A stretch of 64,000 bases of DNA from Undibacterium sp. (GTDB lineage Bacteria; Pseudomonadota; Gammaproteobacteria; Burkholderiales; Burkholderiaceae_D), in NCBI RefSeq assembly GCF_030651495.1, contig NZ_JAUSFI010000050.1:1-64000 (forward strand), read 5' to 3'. Within the stretch, counting starts at the first letter, position 1; each line of letters starts with the position of its first letter. Under the pieces are notes generated by a model. The model saw only the letters and a program-made list of their open reading frames with translations. It had not been told where the DNA came from and made no database searches. Positions 56,387 through 64,000 of the stretch are shown in pieces. The position numbers and the translations under genes were made by a program.

Positions 56387-56992
56387 TTGTTCGCCATTAT
56401 TCAAGCTGCTGGTTGGCCTATTTATCTTTTGTTGGTTGCCTCGATTATCGCCCTGGCGCTGATACTCGAACGCACTTTGTCGCTGCGCCGCCAGCGTATT
56501 CTGCCGAAAACCTTGCTCGATGAGGTTATCCGCGTCTATCACTCCGGCAAGATCAAGCAGGAAGTGATCGATCAGCTGGCGAATAATTCCCCGCTCGGCA
56601 AGGTGCTGGCTGCCGGCTTGCGCAATGTCAATGCGCCCAGGGAAGTCATGAAAGAATCGATAGAAGAAGCCGGTAGCGGGGTGGCGCATGAACTAGAGCG
56701 TTTTCTCACCACCATCGGCACCATTGCTTCGCTGGCGCCGTTGATGGGCTTGTTTGGTACCGTCATCGGCATGATAGAAATTTTTGGCTCACAAACGGCG
56801 GCTGGTGCAAATCCGGCGCAATTGGCGCATGGTATTTCTGTGGCACTTTACAACACCGCTTTTGGCTTGCTGATTGCGATGCCTGCGCTGATTTCTTATC
56901 GCCATTTTCGTGCGCTGGTAGATAGCCTGGTGGTCGATATGGAGCAACAGGCAGTGAAGTTTGTCGATACCGTACACAACGCGAGAAAATAA
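56387..56992 (+). CDS. exbB: ExbB/TolQ/MotA-type proton channel
   Basis: About 201 residues from TTG 56387, six bases after GAGGAG; a TTG at 56360 would add nine residues. Three membrane helices are visible (WPIYLLLVASIIALALILE, LTTIGTIASLAPLMGLFGTVIGMI, YNTAFGLLIAMPALISY). With the ExbD-like partner two bases downstream it forms an energy-transducing complex driven by the proton gradient. TonB is not here, so the partner may be TonB elsewhere or a Tol-like system. Symbol by family resemblance. Confidence 0.88.
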   Translation: MFAIIQAAGWPIYLLLVASIIALALILERTLSLRRQRILPKTLLDEVIRVYHSGKIKQEVIDQLANNSPLGKVLAAGLRNVNAPREVMKESIEEAGSGVAHELERFLTTIGTIASLAPLMGLFGTVIGMIEIFGSQTAAGANPAQLAHGISVALYNTAFGLLIAMPALISYRHFRALVDSLVVDMEQQAVKFVDTVHNARK

Positions 56993-56993
56993 G

Positions 56994-57443
56994 ATGAATT
57001 TTCGCAAAGGCCAGGGCAGGGAAGATCCGGAAATTAACCTGATTCCTTTTATCGATGTGTTGTTAGTGATCCTGATTTTTTTGATGGTAACGACGACCTA
57101 CAGCCGTTTTACTGAGCTACAAATCACGCTGCCCACTGCCGATGCAGAAAAAGCACAAGATAAACCGAATCAGATTGAGATCGGAATCGACGCCCAGGGG
57201 CGCTACAAGATTAACAATCAACCGGTCAGCTTTCTCGACACTGCCACCTTGGCAGGTGATCTGAAACAGGCAGCAAGTGCACTGGCTGCAGGTAAAGAGG
57301 GGGCGCAACAAGATCCTGTCGTGATCATTAATGCGGATCGTGCTGCAACGCATCAGTCGGTGATTGATGTGCTTGAAGCTGCCCGTGTGGCTGGTTTGGC
57401 GAAGGTTACTTTTGCGGCCCAAGCTTCTGGTAAATCCAAATAG
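56994..57443 (+). CDS. exbD: ExbD/TolR-type protein
   Basis: 149 residues from ATG 56994, one base after the exbB stop; a longer frame within exbB is unlikely. The start MNFRKGQGREDPEINLIPFI with the membrane helix PFIDVLLVILIFLMVTTTY carries the conserved Asp of the proton path (FIDVLLVI). A periplasmic domain follows. Partner of ExbB. Confidence 0.9.
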   Translation: MNFRKGQGREDPEINLIPFIDVLLVILIFLMVTTTYSRFTELQITLPTADAEKAQDKPNQIEIGIDAQGRYKINNQPVSFLDTATLAGDLKQAASALAAGKEGAQQDPVVIINADRAATHQSVIDVLEAARVAGLAKVTFAAQASGKSK

Positions 57444-57597
57444 GTTTTTCAGTAGTTATTTGCACAATTGGGGGAGTATCACCGGGTGTTGCTATTGTGC
57501 GCAATGTTGACGGGCTATTTTTCAGGTAATTATTGATACTGGGTGGGAGTATGTGTTATTTTCCCGGCCGGTGATTGATCCATTCGGAGTATTTTCC

Positions 57598-58638
57598 TTG
57601 CGTTCTTTTCTCGAAGCTGTGTTGCTGCGTGCCTGGGCGCGACGCGGCTTGCTGGCCTGTTTATTGTGGCCACTTTCTCAGCTGTTTCAGCTGATTATCA
57701 ATTTCCGTTTTGGCCTGATGCTGATGGGCTATCGCTCGCAGACGCGGCTCGATGTGCCTGTCATTGTGGTCGGGAATATTTTTATCGGCGGTACTGGCAA
57801 GACACCGATGGTGATCTGGCTGGTACAGCAACTTCAGCAAGCTGGCTGGACGCCGGGCGTGATTTCCCGTGGTTACGGGGCGCATGCTGAATCAATTACT
57901 GAAGTGCGGGACGATGCGCGCGCCAGTGAAGTCGGCGATGAGCCTTTGCTGATTGCCTTGCGAGCCAATTGCCCGGTCGTTGTCGGGCGCAATCGTGTCA
58001 TGGCGGCGCGCGCATTGCTGGCGGCGCATCCGGCAACAAATGTGATTGTTTCGGATGACGGCCTGCAGCATTACGCCTTGGCGCGGGATATTGAAATTCT
58101 GCTGTTCGATCAGCGCGGCGTCGGCAATGGCTGGTTGTTACCGGCAGGGCCATTGCGCGAACCGGTGCACAGACGGCGTGATTTTACGGTGCTCAATGCC
58201 CCCGCTGGAGTCGATGTTGCCGGGCTGGGTGGCAATCCGGTGCGCATGCAATTAATACCTGGGAAACTGTTTTGCCTGAGTGCACCCGATCAGCAGAAGA
58301 TGTTGGCAGAGATGAAAGGGCTGCGCATTACCGCCGCCGCCGGTATCGGTCATCCACAACGTTATTTTGCGATGCTGCGTGCGGCCGGATTAAGCTTTGA
58401 TGAACTGGCGCTGAACGATCACCATGCCTTTTCTGCAAACTCTTTTCGTCAGATAGATGCCGATATCATCCTGATTACCGAAAAGGATGCAGTAAAATGT
58501 AGCCAGATTGCTCAACTGTCTAGTGATGCGCGCATTTGGGTGGTACCCGTCAGCGCGCAATTCGAGGCTGAGGCAGATTTTACGGCACAACTACTTGCAT
58601 TGATTATGGAGAAACAGCATGGACGCACGCTTGCTTGA
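57598..58638 (+). CDS. lpxK: tetraacyldisaccharide 4'-kinase
   Basis: LpxK phosphorylates the lipid A disaccharide at the 4' position on the inner membrane. About 346 residues from TTG 57598 ([16 protein letters not shown], matching the family start) with GGAG eight bases upstream; a GTG at 57553 would add 15 residues. The P-loop is [18 protein letters not shown], and [26 protein letters not shown] and [10 protein letters not shown] follow. The 3' end overlaps the Trm112-like gene by 20 bases. Confidence 0.94.
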   Translation: MRSFLEAVLLRAWARRGLLACLLWPLSQLFQLIINFRFGLMLMGYRSQTRLDVPVIVVGNIFIGGTGKTPMVIWLVQQLQQAGWTPGVISRGYGAHAESITEVRDDARASEVGDEPLLIALRANCPVVVGRNRVMAARALLAAHPATNVIVSDDGLQHYALARDIEILLFDQRGVGNGWLLPAGPLREPVHRRRDFTVLNAPAGVDVAGLGGNPVRMQLIPGKLFCLSAPDQQKMLAEMKGLRITAAAGIGHPQRYFAMLRAAGLSFDELALNDHHAFSANSFRQIDADIILITEKDAVKCSQIAQLSSDARIWVVPVSAQFEAEADFTAQLLALIMEKQHGRTLA

Positions 58639-58822
58639 TATTTTGGTATGCCCTTTGTGCAAAGGGCCTTTGGTGTATGACAAGGTGGCACAGGAATTGA
58701 TTTGTCGTGCCGATAAACTGGCTTATCCGATTCGCGATGATATCCCCATTATGTGGGCCGATCAGGCGCGGGTAATCGGCATCGCGGATGCGGCTGAGCA
58801 GACGACTGAGAAAACGTCGTAA
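58619..58822 (+). CDS. Trm112-like small zinc-binding protein
   Basis: 67 residues, starting [20 protein letters not shown]. The first zinc pair is CPLC; the second is reduced to [20 protein letters not shown]. Members between lpxK and kdsB are common in betaproteobacteria (YcaR-like). It overlaps lpxK by 20 bases and kdsB follows three bases later, so the three are cotranslated. Role in this setting unknown. Confidence 0.9.
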   Translation: MDARLLDILVCPLCKGPLVYDKVAQELICRADKLAYPIRDDIPIMWADQARVIGIADAAEQTTEKTS

Positions 58823-58825
58823 GGC

Positions 58826-59575
58826 ATGAGTTTTACCGTTATTATTCCTGCGCGCCTGTCTTCTAGCCGTTTACCGAACAAGCCCTTGGCAGATCTCGGC
58901 GGCAAGCCTATGGTGGTACGCACGGCTGAACGGGCGCAATTGTCTGGCGCCAGCCGGATCATGGTCGCTACCGATCATGCGGATATTCTTGCTGCCTGCA
59001 AAGCGCATGGGATACCGGCCTGCATGACGCGGTCCGACCATCCGTCGGGCACTGACAGAATCGCAGAAGTAGCGGCAGCGATGGGTTTGGCAGCTGACGC
59101 CGTAGTCGTCAACGTGCAGGGTGACGAACCATTGATCGATCCGGCATTGATTGCGGCTACTGCAGCGTTGATCAATGCGCAGGTGCCGATGGCAACTGCG
59201 GCACACCCACTGCATGAAGTGCAAGAGGTGTTTAATCCGAATGTCGTCAAGGTGGTGCTGGATAAAGCCGGACGCGCCATGTATTTTTCAAGAGCGACTA
59301 TCCCTTGGCATAGAGATGCCTTTGCGCTGAATCGCGCATCACTACCGGCCGCATATGCTCCATTAAGACATATAGGTTTGTATGCTTATCGCAACGATTT
59401 TTTGCAATCTTATCCTTTGTTGGAAATCTCACCCTTGGAGCAAATTGAAGCTTTAGAGCAACTGCGGGTGCTGTGGAATGGCTATCCGATTGCCGTGCAT
59501 GTGACCGCTTCCAGCCCTGCGCCAGGTGTTGATACGCCCGAGGATTTGGCCCGAGTCAGACAGTATTACGGATGA
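58826..59575 (+). CDS. kdsB: 3-deoxy-manno-octulosonate cytidylyltransferase
   Basis: KdsB makes CMP-Kdo for the LPS inner core. 249 residues: [28 protein letters not shown] (nucleotide-binding start), [23 protein letters not shown] (metal Asp region) and the C-terminal [13 protein letters not shown]. The gene ends the lpxK operon. Confidence 0.96.
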   Translation: MSFTVIIPARLSSSRLPNKPLADLGGKPMVVRTAERAQLSGASRIMVATDHADILAACKAHGIPACMTRSDHPSGTDRIAEVAAAMGLAADAVVVNVQGDEPLIDPALIAATAALINAQVPMATAAHPLHEVQEVFNPNVVKVVLDKAGRAMYFSRATIPWHRDAFALNRASLPAAYAPLRHIGLYAYRNDFLQSYPLLEISPLEQIEALEQLRVLWNGYPIAVHVTASSPAPGVDTPEDLARVRQYYG

Positions 59576-59678
59576 ATATCCAGGAAATTTGCCGCATAGC
59601 GGCATGACAAAGCATCAATAAATTAAAAAACTGTGGTAAGTTTCGTGAAAAGAAACTGTGATATTACTAATGCTATAA

Positions 59679-60452
<774 letters not shown>

Positions 60453-60455
60453 ATC

Positions 60456-60484
60456 AAAGCGGACATTTTTGTCCGCTTTTTTTA
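60456..60484 (+). terminator. terminator after adk
   Basis: AAAGCGGAC-ATTTTT-GTCCGCTTT followed by a T run. Confidence 0.85.
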
Positions 60485-60716
60485 TTTCTAAATAATGCTA
60501 AATAGATTTAATTTGCCTAGCCAGCCCATGCTTTTCCTCGTCTGATACTTCAGAAAATAGGGTGGCGTAAAAGTTTTGCAGTGTGCAGGTTTCATTTCTT
60601 CAAAAGTCAGAAAATGAACGTGAGGAAGTGAAGAATCATCGTTGTTTTACTTTGTCGTCATCAGGTTTTTCCGCATTACCCATGTAGAAAAAACCCATAA
60701 AATTGAAGGAGTTAAC

Positions 60717-62906
60717 ATGGCAGCAGGTCTATGGTTTGTCGTCGCATGTGGCATCATTGCCGTGCTCTACGGCTTGGTATCGCGCAGCTGGATATTGAAG
60801 CAAGACGCTGGCAATGCGCGAATGCAGGAAATTGCAACTGCAATACAACAAGGAGCCGCCGCGTATCTGGCACGGCAGTATCGAACCATTGCCGTCGTTG
60901 GTGTGGTGTTATTTGTTGCTATTGCCGCTTTGCCAGGGTTGGGTTTGCCAACCGCGATGGGGTTTTTAGTCGGCGCGGTCTTGTCAGGTGCCTGTGGTTT
61001 TATTGGCATGAACGTCTCCGTACGCGCTAACGTCAGAACTGCGCAGGCGGCGACCAAAGGCATGAGCGAGGCGCTGGATGTTGCTTTCAAAGGCGGCGCA
61101 ATTACCGGCATGCTCGTGGTTGGGCTGGGTTTGCTGGGTGTGACGATATTTTATTGGGTATTGATGGCATCCGCACCGCACGGTCTGGGACATACCGTTA
61201 CCGAGCATGATGTCATCAAGCCGCTGATCGGTCTGGCGTTTGGCGCTTCATTGATTTCCATTTTTGCGCGCCTAGGTGGTGGCATTTTTACCAAAGGAGC
61301 GGACGTCGGTGCTGATCTGGTCGGCAAGGTCGAAGCAGGTATCCCGGAAGACGATCCACGCAATCCGGCTGTGATTGCAGATAACGTCGGCGACAACGTC
61401 GGTGATTGCGCAGGTATGGCCGCCGATTTATTTGAAACCTATGTGGTTACGCTGATTGCCACGATGCTATTAGGTTCACTGGTAGTGCCGGCGGCCAGCA
61501 CGGCGGCCATTGTTTATCCTCTGATGCTCGGTGCGGTGTCTATCCCTGCCTCGATTATCGGATGCTCGATGGTGAAAGCTAAGTCTGGCAAAAAAATCAT
61601 GTCGGCGTTATATACTGGTTTATGGTGGGCGGCTGGTCTTTCGCTGATTGGTTTCGCTGCCGTGACTTGGCTGCTGCTACCCGAAAACATGCGCATGCCG
61701 ATGATGGGATCGGCGGTCGTCGGCATCGTTCTGACCGGATTGATGGTGTATATCACCGAGTACTATACCGGGACTGATTTCAAACCAGTCCAGCATATTG
61801 CTGAAGCGTCGACCACCGGCCATGGCACCAATATCATCGCCGGCCTGGGCGTCTCGATGAAGTCGACCGCCTATCCTGTATTGGCAGTTTGTGCCGCCAT
61901 TTTGGTTGCCTACTGGCTTGGTCAAATGTGTGGTGCCGGTTTGTATGGTATCGCAATAGCCGCAACCTCAATGTTGTCGATGGCCGGGATCATTGTGGCG
62001 CTCGATGCGTATGGACCGATCACTGATAACGCGGGCGGTATCGCCGAAATGTCAGAAATGCCCGCATCGGTACGGGCTATCACCGATCCTCTGGATGCCG
62101 TTGGCAATACCACCAAGGCCGTGACTAAAGGCTATGCGATAGGTTCGGCAGGGCTAGCTGCCTTGGTCTTGTTCGCAGACTACACTCACGCGCTTGATTC
62201 TGTAGGTAAAAGTACTTCCTTCGACTTATCCAATCCACAGGTGATTGTTGGCTTGTTTATCGGCGGTTTGATTCCTTACCTGTTCGGTGCGATGGCAATG
62301 GAAGCCGTGGGCCGTGCAGCGGGTGCCGTCGTGGTCGAGGTACGGCGCCAGTTCAGGGAAATCAAGGGCATCATGGATGGTACTGGCAAGCCGGAATATG
62401 ATAAGGCAGTCGATATGCTGACTTCTTCGGCTATCAAGGAAATGATCCTGCCTTCGTTATTGCCGGTCGTCGCCCCGATTCTGGTTGGCTTGTTGTTAGG
62501 GCCTGCCGCCTTAGGTGGCTTGCTAATGGGGACGATCATCACTGGCTTGTTTGTCGCGATTTCCATGACAACCGGCGGCGGCGCATGGGATAACGCCAAA
62601 AAATATATCGAAGATGGTCATCACGGCGGCAAAGGCTCAGAAGCGCACAAGGCCGCTGTTACCGGCGATACCGTGGGTGATCCTTACAAAGATACCGCCG
62701 GTCCTGCGATCAATCCTTTAATTAAGATCATCAACATCGTCGCGCTATTGTTGGTGCCATTGTTACCTGGTGTCACAGTGACTCAGGCAAGTACAGAAAC
62801 AGCACCAATGGCGCAGTCTGCATCGGTAGTTGCTCAGAGATCTCAAGTGGTTGTACCAATGGTAACCACCGTCTCCGCTGGCGTTCAGGCTCCTTTAGTA
62901 AAATAA
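60717..62906 (+). CDS. hppA: membrane-bound proton-translocating pyrophosphatase
   Basis: About 729 residues from ATG 60717 with GAAGGAG upstream; an earlier in-frame start at 60642 is unlikely. The enzyme pumps protons using PPi hydrolysis. About 15-16 helices; catalytic motifs [39 protein letters not shown] and the late DNAKKYIED with [20 protein letters not shown]. The segment [19 protein letters not shown] has Lys where K+-dependent enzymes have Ala (K460 position) and Thr at 463, so it is probably K+-independent. After the last helix about 40 Ser/Thr/Val/Gln-rich residues form an unusual tail. Confidence 0.95.
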   Translation: MAAGLWFVVACGIIAVLYGLVSRSWILKQDAGNARMQEIATAIQQGAAAYLARQYRTIAVVGVVLFVAIAALPGLGLPTAMGFLVGAVLSGACGFIGMNVSVRANVRTAQAATKGMSEALDVAFKGGAITGMLVVGLGLLGVTIFYWVLMASAPHGLGHTVTEHDVIKPLIGLAFGASLISIFARLGGGIFTKGADVGADLVGKVEAGIPEDDPRNPAVIADNVGDNVGDCAGMAADLFETYVVTLIATMLLGSLVVPAASTAAIVYPLMLGAVSIPASIIGCSMVKAKSGKKIMSALYTGLWWAAGLSLIGFAAVTWLLLPENMRMPMMGSAVVGIVLTGLMVYITEYYTGTDFKPVQHIAEASTTGHGTNIIAGLGVSMKSTAYPVLAVCAAILVAYWLGQMCGAGLYGIAIAATSMLSMAGIIVALDAYGPITDNAGGIAEMSEMPASVRAITDPLDAVGNTTKAVTKGYAIGSAGLAALVLFADYTHALDSVGKSTSFDLSNPQVIVGLFIGGLIPYLFGAMAMEAVGRAAGAVVVEVRRQFREIKGIMDGTGKPEYDKAVDMLTSSAIKEMILPSLLPVVAPILVGLLLGPAALGGLLMGTIITGLFVAISMTTGGGAWDNAKKYIEDGHHGGKGSEAHKAAVTGDTVGDPYKDTAGPAINPLIKIINIVALLLVPLLPGVTVTQASTETAPMAQSASVVAQRSQVVVPMVTTVSAGVQAPLVK

Positions 62907-62918
62907 GTTTCTGGGTAC

Positions 62919-62958
62919 AAAACGCAAAAAGACGATTTCGGTCGTCTTTTTGCGTTTT
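62919..62958. terminator. terminator after hppA
   Basis: AAAACGCAAAAAGACGA and its exact complement are separated by TTTCGG, with a T-rich 3' arm. Confidence 0.88.
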
Positions 62959-62976
62959 GAGATGAAGAAAATTGGT

Positions 62977-63008
62977 TACAATACGAGTGACGTTTACGTA
63001 AACGTCAC
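62977..63008 (+). promoter_or_regulatory. -10 box and LiuR-like operator of the SDR gene
   Basis: TACAAT (62977-62982) is followed by a 22-bp perfect palindrome at 62987-63008 whose inner part reads TTTACGTAAACGTCAC. It matches the TTTACGT-nn-ACGTNAA operator before etfB in sequence and in place relative to the -10. A further GTCAC half-site follows at about 63014-63018. Confidence 0.65.
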
Positions 63009-63118
63009 TACGCGTCACTATGAGCAAATATGATAAGGTGCATCACCGTGCTAAGGTCGGTTTTATTGCCATAGTCGATATCATTGATTTCTGATTCAAA
63101 CTTGAAAGAGACAATAAA

Positions 63119-63877
63119 ATGCAAATTCAGAACCATGTTTTTATTATTACCGGCGGCGCATCTGGTTTAGGCGCGGCAACGGCACGTATGATCGCAGCCA
63201 ATGGTGGTAAAGTTGTACTGGCGGACGTGCAAGTTGAGGCTGGTGAAAAACTTGCAGCTGAATTGGGCGGCAAGTTTGTTAAGTGTGACGTCACTTCCGA
63301 AACCGATGGCAAGGCGGTGGTTGACGCTGCATCGGCAATAGGGACACTACGTGGCTTGATCAATTGTGCGGGTGTTGCCCCTGCGGTCAAAACAGTAGGC
63401 AAAGATGGCGCACATCCGCTTGAGATATTTCAACGCGTAGTAAATATTAATCTGGTTGGTACATTTAATATGTGTCGCCTGGCGGCAGAGGCTATGTGTA
63501 AAACCGATGCTACTGATCAAGGCGAGCGCGGCGTGATGATCAATACTGCCTCAGTTGCTGCGTACGATGGTCAAATTGGTCAGGCTGCATATGCTTCGTC
63601 TAAAGCGGCAGTAGTTGGCTTGACCTTGCCTATGGCGCGTGATCTGTCGCGTAATGGTGTGCGGGTAATGACGATAGCCCCAGGTATTTTTGAAACGCCA
63701 ATGTTGCTGGGAATGCCACAGGAAGTACAAGATGCATTGGGCAAAATGGTTCCGTTTCCATCCCGTCTCGGTAAACCTGATGAATATGCACACCTAGCAA
63801 AAGCCATTATAGAAAATGTCATGCTTAATGGTGAAACTATTCGTCTAGATGGCGCCATACGCATGCAACCTAAATAA
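63119..63877 (+). CDS. 3-hydroxyacyl-CoA dehydrogenase type 2 (HSD17B10-like SDR)
   Basis: 252 residues. SDR motifs: IITGGASGLGAATARMIAAN, LADVQVEAGEKLA (Asp for NAD), NCAGVAPA, the Ser in INTASVAAYDGQIGQ and YASSK. The closest known type is the NAD-dependent 2-methyl-3-hydroxybutyryl-CoA/3-hydroxyacyl-CoA dehydrogenase of isoleucine and fatty acid breakdown (PGIFETPMLLGMPQEVQDAL and FPSRLGKPDEYAHL near the end are characteristic). The LiuR-like operator upstream fits this role. Confidence 0.92.
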   Translation: MQIQNHVFIITGGASGLGAATARMIAANGGKVVLADVQVEAGEKLAAELGGKFVKCDVTSETDGKAVVDAASAIGTLRGLINCAGVAPAVKTVGKDGAHPLEIFQRVVNINLVGTFNMCRLAAEAMCKTDATDQGERGVMINTASVAAYDGQIGQAAYASSKAAVVGLTLPMARDLSRNGVRVMTIAPGIFETPMLLGMPQEVQDALGKMVPFPSRLGKPDEYAHLAKAIIENVMLNGETIRLDGAIRMQPK

Positions 63878-63952
63878 ATGATGTTGTATCTGTTATATAG
63901 CAGTTAAAATAAAATCTTGTCGCATGACATTTTTATAGCAGGCTTATACACT

Positions 63953-63982
63953 AGGGCAAACACGATGTTTGCCCTTTTTTTT
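63953..63982 (+). terminator. terminator after the SDR gene
   Basis: AGGGCAAAC-ACGAT-GTTTGCCCT followed by eight T, 75 bases after the stop. Confidence 0.88.
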
Positions 63983-64000
63983 ATATTAAAACTTAATGAG

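Noticed and set aside
59590-59604. TGCCGC-ATA-GCGGCA hairpin after kdsB as terminator
   Set aside because: Only six base pairs, and no T-run follows.

Overview
The window comes from a betaproteobacterium of the order Burkholderiales, most likely family Oxalobacteraceae (Undibacterium-, Herbaspirillum- or Janthinobacterium-like). The reasons are the order-typical small families (DUF3579, DUF3079, a Trm112-like protein between lpxK and kdsB), the rpsP-rimM-trmD-rplS and exbB-exbD-lpxK-kdsB-adk orders, outer-membrane LPS genes and the intermediate base composition. This placement is inferred from gene content and was not searched. No rRNA, tRNA, prophage or CRISPR array was seen.

Layout. 1-5 kb: the tail of a probable IS4-type transposase, a glycerophosphodiesterase, alaS, a NUDIX gene broken near its 3' end, and a TusA-like protein. 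5-9 kb: etfB, etfA and a large DmdC-type acyl-CoA dehydrogenase. 9-14 kb: a TM2 protein, the rpsP-rimM-trmD-rplS ribosome operon, a CoA pyrophosphatase and a CobD/CbiB-like membrane protein. 14.7-16.8 kb: a gene fusing a Mur-ligase domain to a peptidyl-tRNA-hydrolase domain, followed by a tiny membrane ORF. 17-24 kb: a LysR regulator divergent from a fatty-acid cluster (histidine phosphatase, acyl-CoA dehydrogenase, SDR, acyl-CoA ligase), then an orphan ABC ATPase. 24-34.5 kb: YhcH family, LemA with two TPM proteins, an NTF2-like protein, a secreted DUF5117 metalloprotease, SppA, an S1/P1 nuclease and a FeeM-like acyltransferase. 34.7-42 kb: prfC, a DUF1275 protein, and a translationally coupled pair of secreted protease-TPR proteins, one with an intact triad and one with all three triad positions replaced. 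42-47 kb: an amino-sugar cluster (BadF-type kinase, GntR regulator, nagA, GH3 hexosaminidase). 47-53 kb: Tat-exported PhoD behind a Pho box, DUF3079, two EamA transporters (one with a His-rich tail) and an HDOD protein. 53-64 kb: sodB, xseA, a long non-coding DnaA-box-like array, exbB-exbD-lpxK-Trm112-kdsB, adk, the membrane pyrophosphatase hppA, and a type-2 3-hydroxyacyl-CoA dehydrogenase.

How genes work together. Electrons from the acyl-CoA dehydrogenases would pass to the EtfAB encoded here. EtfB and the SDR at the right end share a TTTACGT-nn-ACGTNAA operator just downstream of a -10 box, which suggests one regulon for branched-chain or fatty acid breakdown. The nag cluster would process GlcNAc released from cell wall.

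The strongest unexplained signals are these: (1) five degenerate ~140-170-bp units between xseA and exbB, each with two DnaA-box-like 9-mers 12 bp apart and an inverted TGTG half-site 14 bp further on; (2) the Mur ligase/Pth fusion; (3) the active/dead protease-TPR pair; (4) a family of about seven short palindromic intergenic repeats sharing a CGCCAGCAGGCGCATGG core.
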